Below are positions 35,027-44,424 of a stretch of 64,000 nucleotides of DNA, one piece after another. The notes below the pieces were generated by a model that was not told the DNA's origin, searched no databases, and was given only the letters and a program-made list of their open reading frames with translations. This DNA is from Candidatus Gastranaerophilales bacterium (GTDB taxonomy: Bacteria; Cyanobacteriota; Vampirovibrionia; Gastranaerophilales; Gastranaerophilaceae), in contig CALUSQ010000002.1 of the NCBI GenBank assembly GCA_944323475.1, positions 87,396 to 151,395 on the forward strand. The letters run 5' to 3'. The first letter of the stretch is position 1, and every line of letters begins with the position of its first letter. The translations under genes were made by a program, and so were the position numbers.

Positions 35027-38000
35027 ATGAAATTCTCATATAAAAATATTTTTGTATTTTTAAAGAAATTTTTCTTATCAATTTTGGTAATTGTTTTATT
35101 AACATACATTGCGATATATCTTTTATTGCCATTTCTGTTAAATAGAAATGACTACTCACAAAAAATAACAGAAACAGTAAAAAACCAAACAGGATTAGTC
35201 TTAATAATAAAAAATTATAAAATTAATGTTTCACCAAAATTAGAAATTACAATAAAAGCTGATGAAATAAATCTATTTTATCCAGACAAAAAACAGATTT
35301 TAAGCATAAATAAAGGTGAATTTAACGTTTCATCACTGTATTTGTTAAAAAAAGAAATTAAAATTAACAAAATAAAAGCCGATAAATTTCAATTCTCAAC
35401 AAAATTATTGAAAGATAACCAAACATCTATACAAGCATATATTGAAAAAAATATAAAAAATAAAGATAAAACATTTACACTTTCAAAAAATACTCCCAAA
35501 ATAGATATTGCCAATTACATTATAAAAATAAAAGATGAAGAAAGCGGACAAAAATTTAAAATAAAAGGAAAAGATTTTAAACTTATTCAAAATCTGGATT
35601 ATAGATATCTGTCATTAAGTTCTAATGGAGAATTTTACTGCTTTGACAAAAAATACGTAACATACACACTAAAATTAGCTATACCAAAATCAATATTTGA
35701 TGAAGTAAACACAAAACTATTTGACATACCTTTCAACAATTTTTATAAACAAAACTTTTATGCTGATTTAAAATCAGATTTAAAAATACATACAAAAAAC
35801 AATCAATTTGACTATGTAAGTGGAGAAACAAATATTGATAATTTCTCAATTGAATTAGGTAATACAAAGCTTCCTCCTAGTTATTTTCATATAAAAACAG
35901 ATAAAGGTTTTGCATTTATAACATCAAAGTTTTATACAAACATCGATGAATTAACAAATATAAAAGCAATAATAAAAGTCAAAAAACCTTATGAAATTGA
36001 AATGGAATGTAATTGTCCAAAAGCAGATATTACAAATTTACAAAAATTGTCGTCATCAGTCTTAGATTTATTGAAAATAAAGAACAACATAATAGAATTT
36101 AATGCCAAAGGCTCAATTAGTGCTGATTTTTCAATAAAAAGCGATTTCAAAAAATTAAAATCTAATGGATCATTAAAAATAGAGAATGCCCAAATATCAC
36201 ACAAAAAAGTACCATTGGTCTTTTCAGACATAAATGCACTAATAGACTTTTCAAACAATTCAATAAAAATCAAACAATCTAATTTATTAATAAACTCTCA
36301 ACCTGTAAAAATAACCGGCACTGTTTGTCCTGATGCGACAGGAGATATTGAAATCTCAGCTAATAATTTAGATTTAAAAAATATTATAAAAGCATTTCCA
36401 ACAATAGGACTTCCTAAAAATATTGCTATAATGTCTGGGAAACTATCTTTTTTAGGGAAAATTAAAGGTAAATTAGCAAATGCATCACCACAAATCAACA
36501 GCAATATATCCAATTTTGCAGCTATCGACATAAACAGCAAAACAAAAATTGCAATTAATAATATCATACTAAACACAACAATAGAAAAACAAAAACTGAA
36601 AGGGAATATAAAACTCAAAAAAACAAGTTTTATTCTACAAAATATTTCTAACATTTACAGTACTTTAACTTCTGAAAATACAAGCATAGATTTTGACAAC
36701 AAAAACATAAAAATATTACCTGCAAAATTTACTACAGGCAAAGCCAATATGACATTGCATGGAGATATAAAAAACTACAACACAACTCCAGAAGCGACTA
36801 TTAATGCAAGTGGAACAATAAATACAGATTTTCTCAAATCTATAATAAATCAATATTCAAATAGAACAATTGTTTATAACAAAGGATACATTCCATTTCA
36901 AACAGAAATAAAATCAAAACAAAATCAAACATTCATTGACGCGAAATTTCTTGCAAACAACAATAATTATATTACACCTGTTTTTGTTAACAGCTATTCA
37001 TCAACAAACACACTTACACATTCAATTATAAGAATTGATAAAAACAATATAGATTCATTGGACATATCCCTATATTATGCTCCAAATCTAAACAATCTAA
37101 AAAATAATGTAAATACATTTAAATTAAAAAAATCTATAGCATTTAAAGGTAAAATTAACAATTACTTAAAAAGTCCAAATTTTGAAAACATAAAACTTCA
37201 GACATTGAATCCATTAAATATTACAATACCGCAAATAAATGATTCAAAAGCAGATATCAATACAGATTTAACAATAAATGGAAACATAGAAAAACCAATA
37301 ATAACAGGAATAATAAATGCAACAAATATAGATATACCGCTGTATTTTATAAAAATACAAAATGCAATAATCAATATGTCGCAAAATAGCATAACAACAC
37401 AAATTAATAGTATAAAATTAAGAAATACACTCGTTAATGCGGAAGTAAACATCCCCCAAGACTTTCTAAAAACAAATAGAATTAATAATTTAAAAATTGA
37501 TATCGGATATGCAGATATGGAATATCTTATGCCGTTATTACAAATTTTAGGACAATCAAAATACGCGCCCGGAGTAGATTTTCCATATACAATAATATCA
37601 GGAAAAATAAATATTAAAACATTTAAAAATGGTGTTCTAAAAGCAGAAAACGTAACATCAGATTTATGTTCAAAACCCAATATTCTCTATTTTAAAAATT
37701 TATATGCAAATGCCTACGGAGGGAAAGCCGCAGGAAAAGTAACATACAATATTCCATATTCATCCATACACGCTCAAATCCAAGGCAGAGGTATGAATGC
37801 AGAAGCAGCAGCAAAAGACTTTATGCCACAAGAACAACAAATATCAGGCAGACTTAATTTTGATGCAGATATAATAATGTTTGGTAATACACCTGAGCAA
37901 CAAACAAAAACATTGAAAGGCAGAGCAGATGTGTTGATTCAACAAGGGCATCTTGGTCAACTCGGCAGATTTGAACATTTTCTATATGCACAAAACTTAC

Positions 38001-38695
38001 TATCACAAAGACTAATTTACGCAAGTTTGAACAGTGCAAAACAAGCAATAAGTCCAAAAGATACAGGAAGATTTACATACCTAAAAGGAATGCTAAAATT
38101 TAATAACGGTTATGTATATTTAAATCCGCTAATTACTTCCGGTCCACAAATGAGTATGTATATCACAGGAAACCTAAACCCGCTAACAAGTGAAGCTGAT
38201 TTACAAATTCTTGGAAAAGTATCTTCAGAAGTATCAAGCTCATTAGGATTATTAGGTTCTATGACAATAAAAGACTTTCTTGATGAACATACAAAATACG
38301 GACAAACCATAGCAAGTCTATTTAATTTCTGTAACTCTGAACTCCCGGAAATAGACATATCAAAAATACCGGAATTAACACCAAATCTCAGATATCAAAC
38401 AAAGAACTTCAGAGTTTTGATAATAGGTGATGCCAAAAGTGTTAAATCAGTAAAATCTTTTACTTGGGTAAACCCTATAGGTACAAAACAAAAAGCTCTA
38501 ACAGAAAAAGCAAAAGAGGCTATTGAAAAAGTACTACCACAAAATAAAAATAATGTTCAAAAAACCACATCACAAGAAATCAATAACAAACAACAAAAAA
38601 TTATTATAGAATCCAGACCAATGCAACAAAATAAACCGGCAGGATTAGAACCTGCAAGCTTTTTAGACAATATACCTGATAACTTTAAAGATTAA
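35027..38695 (+). CDS. Giant AsmA/TamB-like envelope protein
   Basis: ATG 35027 gives 1222 residues; an upstream in-frame ATG at 34970 is possible but its extra residues are not conserved-looking. A membrane helix at about 10-35 is followed by a long, Asn/Ile/Lys-rich repeating beta structure, as expected for the AsmA/YhdP/TamB group of bridge-like lipid-transport proteins. The AsmA-like C-terminal region is visible as GRLNFDADIIMFG, then RADVLIQQGHLGQLG and FLYAQNLLSQRLIYAS. It likely spans the periplasm and carries lipids between membranes. The end is immediately adjacent to the convergent nucleotidase stop codon. Confidence 0.82.
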   Translation: MKFSYKNIFVFLKKFFLSILVIVLLTYIAIYLLLPFLLNRNDYSQKITETVKNQTGLVLIIKNYKINVSPKLEITIKADEINLFYPDKKQILSINKGEFNVSSLYLLKKEIKINKIKADKFQFSTKLLKDNQTSIQAYIEKNIKNKDKTFTLSKNTPKIDIANYIIKIKDEESGQKFKIKGKDFKLIQNLDYRYLSLSSNGEFYCFDKKYVTYTLKLAIPKSIFDEVNTKLFDIPFNNFYKQNFYADLKSDLKIHTKNNQFDYVSGETNIDNFSIELGNTKLPPSYFHIKTDKGFAFITSKFYTNIDELTNIKAIIKVKKPYEIEMECNCPKADITNLQKLSSSVLDLLKIKNNIIEFNAKGSISADFSIKSDFKKLKSNGSLKIENAQISHKKVPLVFSDINALIDFSNNSIKIKQSNLLINSQPVKITGTVCPDATGDIEISANNLDLKNIIKAFPTIGLPKNIAIMSGKLSFLGKIKGKLANASPQINSNISNFAAIDINSKTKIAINNIILNTTIEKQKLKGNIKLKKTSFILQNISNIYSTLTSENTSIDFDNKNIKILPAKFTTGKANMTLHGDIKNYNTTPEATINASGTINTDFLKSIINQYSNRTIVYNKGYIPFQTEIKSKQNQTFIDAKFLANNNNYITPVFVNSYSSTNTLTHSIIRIDKNNIDSLDISLYYAPNLNNLKNNVNTFKLKKSIAFKGKINNYLKSPNFENIKLQTLNPLNITIPQINDSKADINTDLTINGNIEKPIITGIINATNIDIPLYFIKIQNAIINMSQNSITTQINSIKLRNTLVNAEVNIPQDFLKTNRINNLKIDIGYADMEYLMPLLQILGQSKYAPGVDFPYTIISGKINIKTFKNGVLKAENVTSDLCSKPNILYFKNLYANAYGGKAAGKVTYNIPYSSIHAQIQGRGMNAEAAAKDFMPQEQQISGRLNFDADIIMFGNTPEQQTKTLKGRADVLIQQGHLGQLGRFEHFLYAQNLLSQRLIYASLNSAKQAISPKDTGRFTYLKGMLKFNNGYVYLNPLITSGPQMSMYITGNLNPLTSEADLQILGKVSSEVSSSLGLLGSMTIKDFLDEHTKYGQTIASLFNFCNSELPEIDISKIPELTPNLRYQTKNFRVLIIGDAKSVKSVKSFTWVNPIGTKQKALTEKAKEAIEKVLPQNKNNVQKTTSQEINNKQQKIIIESRPMQQNKPAGLEPASFLDNIPDNFKD

Positions 38696-40285
38696 TTACT
38701 GAACTTTTTGTATTCTACCATCTTCTGCAATAGTTATAGGTTTATTGTCAAAAGATTTTATATAATCAATAAACATCTGAGTTTCTGTTCTATCACATTT
38801 GTATAGACATTTTTCAGGGGCATTTAATACTTCAAGACCTTCTGAGCCGCTTGCAACAAAAGTATTATAAGCAACTTTGAAAAATTTATTGTCACTTGGA
38901 TTTTGTGCATCCAATTTAACTTGAGTACCATCACGTTTTAAAAGAGTAATATCTTTAACTTTATCATCACTTCCAATAGTATATCTCAATCCAGCAACTT
39001 GTAACGCACCTGTTCTATGATATTTACGTGTCGCAGCAATAGCACCATTTAATGCAGTTACAATGTCTTTTTCACTTAGTTTGTAGACATGTACATCATT
39101 AAAAAATGGCATCAAATCCATTATTGCTCTGTCTGTTACATCTCCTGCTGGCAAACTTGCACGAATACCGCCCATGTTATTCAAAACCAAATCAGCATTT
39201 GAATATTTTAAGTAAGCATCACTCAAAAAAGAACTCAAAGGGCTTTCTTCCAAAACAGTTTCTGGTTTTGATTTTACAGGAACAGCTATAGTGCCGATCT
39301 TTTCCGGAGTACCTATAGACATATCTTCTACAAGTTTTACCAACATGTTTTCTGAAACAGTATCAAGTGGTTTAACTTCATTTTTGGCTTTAATTATACG
39401 ACCATCTTTATCATATACAACATCAAGTTCACCATAAGAATGTCCGTTCTTGCCAGCTTGAGTAATAATAACCCATTCACCTCTCGGTGATTTAAATAGG
39501 TTTTTACCTTCAACCAAACCATCCAATTTATGATGTGAATGCGCATCATGAATTACATCAATACCACTAACACTTTGAGCAATTTCTACAGAAGCATCTT
39601 GACCCATATGAGAAACAAGTTTTATTATTTTGACACCTTGTGCTTCTAATTTATTAACTTCTTGTTGAACAGCTTTTTTAGTTTCTTCTAAATTAAGGAC
39701 CTTTATGTCTTTACAGCCTTCTTTAGTCTGCGTGCTTATTCTTGAGAACAAATCAGATGGAATTAAACCAATATATCCAACTTTAGTTCCATTATTGTCA
39801 ACAACCATAGAAGAAGCTAAACGCCCAGCATCAATATCATCCTTTAATGAATAAGAAGCAGCATTATTATTTTTAGGAATTAAATTTAATGCCAATGTCT
39901 TAAACTTAGCAAAATCAAGCATTTTAGAGACACCAACTGCGCCACCATTGTCAAAATTATGATTACCTAATGTAGCAGCTGTTAAGTTTAAAAGATTCAT
40001 CATTTTAACAATAGCAATATTTTTGGGCTCATAAGCTCCTACCCAATCATCACCGGACATAATAACATCACCATTAGGATTTTCTGCTTTAAAGCTATCA
40101 GAAACAGTCTTAAATTGACGAAAAGCTTTTAAATGTCCATGGAAATCGTTAGCCAACAATGTTTTTTGCCTAAATTCTCCGTTAGAATTTTCTGCCTTTG
40201 AAATATTATTAGACATTAAACTTTGACCAAAATTTAGATAATTTTGATAAAGATATTTTTTATTAAAATTATTATTAATATTCAT
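38696..40285 (-). CDS. UshA-type 5'-nucleotidase / metallophosphoesterase, no signal peptide
   Basis: The 529 residues carry the two-domain layout of UshA/CpdB enzymes. Metal-binding motifs are NDFHGH near 48, MSGDDW, TLGNHNFDNG, HMGQDAS and HDAHSHH, and the C-terminal nucleotide domain shows NMGGIRASLP and a YNTFVASGSEG stretch. Family members are usually exported; this one has no signal peptide and instead starts with an Asn-rich end and LNFGQ at 17-21, similar to other unknown proteins in the window. It hydrolyses a nucleotide or related phosphate; the cellular site is uncertain. Confidence 0.85.
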   Translation of the reverse strand: MNINNNFNKKYLYQNYLNFGQSLMSNNISKAENSNGEFRQKTLLANDFHGHLKAFRQFKTVSDSFKAENPNGDVIMSGDDWVGAYEPKNIAIVKMMNLLNLTAATLGNHNFDNGGAVGVSKMLDFAKFKTLALNLIPKNNNAASYSLKDDIDAGRLASSMVVDNNGTKVGYIGLIPSDLFSRISTQTKEGCKDIKVLNLEETKKAVQQEVNKLEAQGVKIIKLVSHMGQDASVEIAQSVSGIDVIHDAHSHHKLDGLVEGKNLFKSPRGEWVIITQAGKNGHSYGELDVVYDKDGRIIKAKNEVKPLDTVSENMLVKLVEDMSIGTPEKIGTIAVPVKSKPETVLEESPLSSFLSDAYLKYSNADLVLNNMGGIRASLPAGDVTDRAIMDLMPFFNDVHVYKLSEKDIVTALNGAIAATRKYHRTGALQVAGLRYTIGSDDKVKDITLLKRDGTQVKLDAQNPSDNKFFKVAYNTFVASGSEGLEVLNAPEKCLYKCDRTETQMFIDYIKSFDNKPITIAEDGRIQKVQ

Positions 40286-40336
40286 AAAAAAATCCTATAG
40301 AATTAATAATCTTATAAAACACCTGACTTCATGATT

Positions 40337-40365
40337 TTGACAAAATATTAAGATTTGTTTACAAA
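40337..40365 (+). promoter_or_regulatory. Candidate promoter of the glycine-zipper gene
   Basis: Consensus TTGACA at 40337-40342 and TACAAA at 40360-40365 are 17 bases apart. The leader would be about 70 bases. Confidence 0.4.
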
Positions 40366-40441
40366 AATTCTTCTAAAAAGTAAATAAATTTAGAAAAATT
40401 GTTTTTATATATGTAGGTTAGATTTAAGGTAGATTAATATT

Positions 40442-41647
40442 ATGGTAAACAGTGTATCAGGTTATAATCAAAATGCAGCATTTTATAGAGCAGCAGCAGG
40501 CAATGCTATTTTGCATCAAAATGATGTAGAAAATATGATTAAGTTTGTTAATGGTCAACCTCTCACAGCTACAACTGATCCAACAATTGGTGAAGCTGTA
40601 AAAGGTACAATGCCATTCTTAGCAATATTTGGTGGGTTTGAAGGCTTATCACAATTAAAAAACAATGGTCTTATTGGTATCGAAAGAGAAAAATTCCAAG
40701 TAAAGAAAAGAGATAAAATCACAAATGGTTGGAATATAAAAGAAACAATTAGAAATATTAATAAAAGATATCCTTATACACAAAGAAACGAAGCCATAAA
40801 AGCTGGTATGGATAGAGTAAAACAAGAATATGGAAACTTCTTCCAAAAAAATATCTCATTACCAGCAACAAAAAGAAGCAAAGTAGGAAAAATTCTTTCT
40901 AAAATTCCTGGCTATGACAAATTAAGAACAACAGGCTTTGGACAAGCAATGGGTAAATCTGGTGCAGGTTGGATGGCAGTAATTGATGGTGGTGTTGAAA
41001 CATTAACACAAGTAGTTCCAACATTCAAACAACTTGGTGCTGGTGCGGGTTTTAAACAAATAGCAAAATCAGGAACAAAAGTTGTTGCAGGAGCAGCTGG
41101 TTGGTTAGCAGGTGATGCACTAGGCAAAGGAATAGGAGCTGCAATCGGTACAGCAATTTGTCCTGGTATAGGTACTGCAATCGGCGGATTTATCGGTGGA
41201 TTCCTCGGTGGTATCGTTGGCTCTGCTGTAGTAGGTAAAGCAGCAAAAGCTATTACTGGTCCAAATGAACTTGAAAAAGCACAAAAAGAACAAATGGCTC
41301 AAGCAACAGCTCAAATTGAAAATGACCCACAAAGTAAAGTTGCATTAGCTCAACAAGCATATCAACAAGCCGAAGAAATTCTAGCTCAAGATCCTAAAAA
41401 CAAAGATGCACTTGCAGCAAAAGCTGCTGCAGAAAAAGTTATTGCAGAATCACAAATAACAACTGAAACAGCAAATGCTCAAGTAAATAGCCAACAAAAT
41501 ATTCAATATCCTCAATTCAACACAGCTATTCCATCAGTACCAGGATTCAACGGAATGGGATATGATATGAATCAATATCAACAATTTGTTAGCAATATGA
41601 ACAATATTTCAAATACAAATCCTTTCAAACCACAACTTGCAAGATAA
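40442..41647 (+). CDS. Unknown protein with glycine-zipper membrane segment
   Basis: The 401 residues have no recognised family. The N-terminus lacks a signal peptide. A Gly/Ala-rich stretch at about 220-275 (GKGIGAAIGTAICPGIGTAIGG and following) is a classic glycine zipper, as in pore-forming or membrane-inserting domains. It is followed by an Ala/Gln/Lys-rich helix that resembles one TPR-like unit (AYQQAEEILAQDPKNKDALAA) and an Asn/Gln-rich tail. AAGGTAG lies nine bases before the ATG. A strong terminator follows. A role in membrane insertion or secretion is only a guess. Confidence 0.75.
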   Translation: MVNSVSGYNQNAAFYRAAAGNAILHQNDVENMIKFVNGQPLTATTDPTIGEAVKGTMPFLAIFGGFEGLSQLKNNGLIGIEREKFQVKKRDKITNGWNIKETIRNINKRYPYTQRNEAIKAGMDRVKQEYGNFFQKNISLPATKRSKVGKILSKIPGYDKLRTTGFGQAMGKSGAGWMAVIDGGVETLTQVVPTFKQLGAGAGFKQIAKSGTKVVAGAAGWLAGDALGKGIGAAIGTAICPGIGTAIGGFIGGFLGGIVGSAVVGKAAKAITGPNELEKAQKEQMAQATAQIENDPQSKVALAQQAYQQAEEILAQDPKNKDALAAKAAAEKVIAESQITTETANAQVNSQQNIQYPQFNTAIPSVPGFNGMGYDMNQYQQFVSNMNNISNTNPFKPQLAR

Positions 41648-41683
41648 TCAATAATAATCAATAATTATATATAAACAAAAAAA

Positions 41684-41711
41684 TAAAGCGGTTCAAATAT
41701 GAACCGCTTTT
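41684..41711 (+). terminator. Intrinsic terminator after the glycine-zipper gene
   Basis: An 11-bp stem (41684-41694 with 41699-41709, core GCGGTTC/GAACCGC) with a 4-base loop is followed by T and A bases and preceded by an A run. Confidence 0.85.
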
Positions 41712-41829
41712 ATAAAACCTATTTCCTTATTCCCCTATTAGTCCAGTATTGCCTATTTTGTTTAATCTAGTTTTACTTATGTATGAAATTTCCCCAAATC
41801 TCATAGCCATTTGTTAAATCAAAGCTTTT

Positions 41830-42018
41830 TTAATCTAATAATGCTTCTAAAATTGTTGCATTTTTAGCTGCCAATGTGTTTTCTCTTACTCTGTTTCTAT
41901 GAATGTAAGTTCTCAATGCTTCTCTAATCAATTCACTTCTTGAACGATTTTCTGTCTCTGCAACTTGATCGATTTCATCTAAAAATTTTTCTGGCATTGA
42001 AATAAGTACTCTTGACAT
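41830..42018 (-). CDS. CopG-type ribbon-helix-helix regulator
   Basis: The 62 residues fit a ribbon-helix-helix protein: beta strand RVLISMPEKFLDEID, then helix with RSRSELIREALRTYI. Such proteins bind DNA as dimers and often are antitoxins or autoregulators. No toxin gene lies beside it: the neighbours are the glycine-zipper gene and a uridine-kinase-like gene. A good AGGAGG site precedes the ATG. The upstream tandem repeat at 42050-42076 is a candidate operator. Confidence 0.85.
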   Translation of the reverse strand: MSRVLISMPEKFLDEIDQVAETENRSRSELIREALRTYIHRNRVRENTLAAKNATILEALLD

Positions 42019-42049
42019 AAGTTTCCTCCTGTGGTTTTCTACTCTCTGT

Positions 42050-42076
42050 TTTCTCTTGTTTCTCTTGTTTCTCTTA
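42050..42076. repeat. Three tandem 9-bp repeats upstream of the CopG gene
   Basis: TTTCTCTTG occurs at 42050-42058 and 42059-42067, and as TTTCTCTTA at 42068-42076. On the transcribed strand it lies in the leader of the CopG gene about 32 bases before its start. It could be a repressor operator array. Confidence 0.65.
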
Positions 42077-42206
42077 ATTATCTCTCGTACTTATATAAAA
42101 AAAATTTTTAAATAATAATTGCTTATTTTTTATATAAAAAGTATATTTTACTTAACAAAACTTAATATAAATGTCTAAAAGCTAATAATATATAGAAATA
42201 ATTAAA

Positions 42207-43064
42207 CTAAGATATAAAACAATTAGTAGCAGAATGAATAAATTCTATAATCTGTGAAAAATAATCTAAAGAAGAAGCACCATTTATAATAATATCAGCA
42301 TCATGCATTGATGGCCTTATGTATTTCTCAGCAGCAGCACAAACATAATTCCAATGTTTCTCAGCGTTAGCAGCGTCTTGGTTACGTTTTACAGCACGAG
42401 CCATAAACCACTTTTTCTGGATTTTAGGGTCAATGTCTATATATATTTTTACGTCGAAAAGATCTCTTATATCTTTATACATTGCCGCCATCCCTTCGAC
42501 TAGAATGAATTTTTCAGAGCTAATAGGTATAGAGTTTGGAACACTTACTCCTGTACCGTTAATTAGATATTCTGGAGCTTTGATTGATTCACCATTAGAT
42601 AATTTTGTTAAATCTTCCTTTAAAAGATCTAATTGAAAACTTTCAGGGGAGTCCACATCATAGCCATTGTCTCTAAGTGCATCAAAAGAACCATATTTTT
42701 TAATTAAATCAGATATATCATTAAAGTAATTATCAATACTCAAAAATTCTAAAGGAAATTGCAACTCAGAACTTGTTTTCTTAATTTGTTTACAAATGGT
42801 TGTTTTTCCACTAGCAGATTCACCTGTAACACCAATAAGAAACTTTTTCTGAGGATTTTCAATTAAGCGCCTTGAAAACTTTGAAATAAAATTAGGATTA
42901 ATTTCTTTAAATATTGGTTTTTCAGTTTTTTTATCGTATTGCAGAATTTGTTTAAACTTAGTTTGCAAATAAAAAGCAAGAAATTCTCTGCCTGTTTTAG
43001 TTGAAAAATCAGGTTTAATTATCTTATCTTTAGAGTTTTGTTGTTTATCAATCAACATTTGCAT
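42207..43064 (-). CDS. Uridine-kinase/phosphoribulokinase-family P-loop kinase
   Basis: The 285 residues have an extra N-terminal helical part of about 70 residues and then a kinase domain beginning IGVTGESASGKTT, with the P-loop at 81-88. DNYF (as in uridine kinase) and the segment YDVDSPESFQLD follow, matching the family's acceptor-binding region; ILVEGMAAMY is the Walker B-like strand. It probably phosphorylates uridine/cytidine or a sugar. The N-terminal extension is not typical of Udk. GGGTAAG precedes the ATG. Confidence 0.78.
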   Translation of the reverse strand: MQMLIDKQQNSKDKIIKPDFSTKTGREFLAFYLQTKFKQILQYDKKTEKPIFKEINPNFISKFSRRLIENPQKKFLIGVTGESASGKTTICKQIKKTSSELQFPLEFLSIDNYFNDISDLIKKYGSFDALRDNGYDVDSPESFQLDLLKEDLTKLSNGESIKAPEYLINGTGVSVPNSIPISSEKFILVEGMAAMYKDIRDLFDVKIYIDIDPKIQKKWFMARAVKRNQDAANAEKHWNYVCAAAEKYIRPSMHDADIIINGASSLDYFSQIIEFIHSATNCFIS

Positions 43065-43121
43065 ATCTTACCCAATACCGAAAAATTCAAAAATTTGCTA
43101 TTTCTGAGAAAAAAGTGAATA

Positions 43122-43166
43122 AATATTAAGCGCATTTTAAATTAATTTTAAAATGCGCTTAATATT
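43122..43166. terminator. 20-bp perfect inverted repeat at the lysC end
   Basis: Bases 43122-43141 pair without mismatch with 43147-43166 around a 5-base loop; the core is AAGCGCATTTTAAA. The stem includes part of the lysC stop codon. A T-rich tract follows a few bases later on the minus strand, so it probably ends transcription of the large minus-strand run. Confidence 0.75.
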
Positions 43167-44424
43167 ATACATTAGGCAAATCACCCATTACCACAGCAGT
43201 CTCGTCTGAATCCAAATGGAAAGCTGTGTGTAAAGCTTTTATTGCTGCATCTGACTGAGCTTTTTCAACCAAACAACTAATTTTAATTTCACTGGTTGAT
43301 ATCATTTTTATATTAATACCGCTTTCAGCTAAAGCTTTAAACATAGAAGCCGCAATACCTGGTCTATCAACCATACCAGCTCCTACTATAGATACTTTTG
43401 CAATATCTTCATCAACTAAAACACCTGAAGCATTGATTTTTTTAATAATATCTTTAACTATTTCCATAGTTTTATCAAAATCCGTTTCACTTACAGTAAA
43501 AGCAATATCATTTGTGTCATCACTTCTACCGTAAGATTGAATAATCATATCAACACTTATGTCAGAAGATGAAAGCATTTCAAAAATTTGAGCAGCATTA
43601 CCTGGTTTATCAGGAACCTCTGTAATAACAACTCTAATTTGGGACAAGTCAGAAGCAACTCCTGCAACTGGTTTGTATATTTCCATATCATCAACTCCTA
43701 TAATATAAGTACCTAAATCATCTAATTTAAATGTGCTTCTAACACGAAGAGGAATTTGATACTGTTTTGCTGTTTCAACTGAACGAGGATGCAAAACATT
43801 TGCACCAACATGAGCTAACTCGAGCATTTCCTCATATGAAATTTCGCTTAATTTTGTAGCTTTCGGAACAATTCTTGGATCAGTAGTATAGACACCTTCA
43901 ACATCAGTATAAATATCACATCTGTCAGCATGCAAAGCTCCAGCAATTGCAACCGCAGAAGTATCTGAACCGCCCCTGCCTAGAGTGGTAATTTCCCCAT
44001 CTGGAGTAACACCTTGAAAACCTGCAACAACAATTATTTCACCTTTTTTCAAATGTTCTTTCAATTTGTTTGTCTTTATGTCTACAATTCTAGCTTTAGA
44101 ATGCACACACTCTGTAATAATACCAACCTGCATTGCATTCATACTAACAGCAGCATAACCTTGGGCATGAATTGCCATTGTTAAAAGAGCGATTGAAACC
44201 TGTTCGCCAGTAGCTAGCAACATATCCATTTCTCTTGAATTTGGCTTATCACTAATTTCTTTAGCCATTTTTACAAGATAATCAGTCGTATGTCCCATTG
44301 CAGAAACTACAACAATAACATCATTGCCATTGTTTTTCTCTCTAATAACAGCTGAAGCTACATTTTTTATTTTTTCAGTGTCTGCTACTGATGTTCCGCC
44401 AAATTTTTGAACAATTATACCCAC
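43165..44424 (-). CDS. lysC: Aspartate kinase
   Basis: Aspartokinase opens the pathway to lysine, diaminopimelate, threonine and methionine. The 419 residues start VQKFGGTSVADTEKI, with GRGGSDTSAVA and YTDVEGVYTTDPR in the kinase domain and two ACT regulatory domains from about 265 (ITEVPDKPGNAAQIF and IVGAGMVDRPGIAASMF). Feedback inhibition by lysine and/or threonine is likely. The start is GTG, overlapping the TAG of the upstream TPR gene by one base. It is last in the run from the fliO-like gene. Confidence 0.96.
   Translation of the reverse strand: MGIIVQKFGGTSVADTEKIKNVASAVIREKNNGNDVIVVVSAMGHTTDYLVKMAKEISDKPNSREMDMLLATGEQVSIALLTMAIHAQGYAAVSMNAMQVGIITECVHSKARIVDIKTNKLKEHLKKGEIIVVAGFQGVTPDGEITTLGRGGSDTSAVAIAGALHADRCDIYTDVEGVYTTDPRIVPKATKLSEISYEEMLELAHVGANVLHPRSVETAKQYQIPLRVRSTFKLDDLGTYIIGVDDMEIYKPVAGVASDLSQIRVVITEVPDKPGNAAQIFEMLSSSDISVDMIIQSYGRSDDTNDIAFTVSETDFDKTMEIVKDIIKKINASGVLVDEDIAKVSIVGAGMVDRPGIAASMFKALAESGINIKMISTSEIKISCLVEKAQSDAAIKALHTAFHLDSDETAVVMGDLPNV

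Noticed and set aside
41830..42018. Toxin-antitoxin module at the CopG gene
   Set aside because: No small toxin-like ORF flanks it on either side, so only a regulator is supported.
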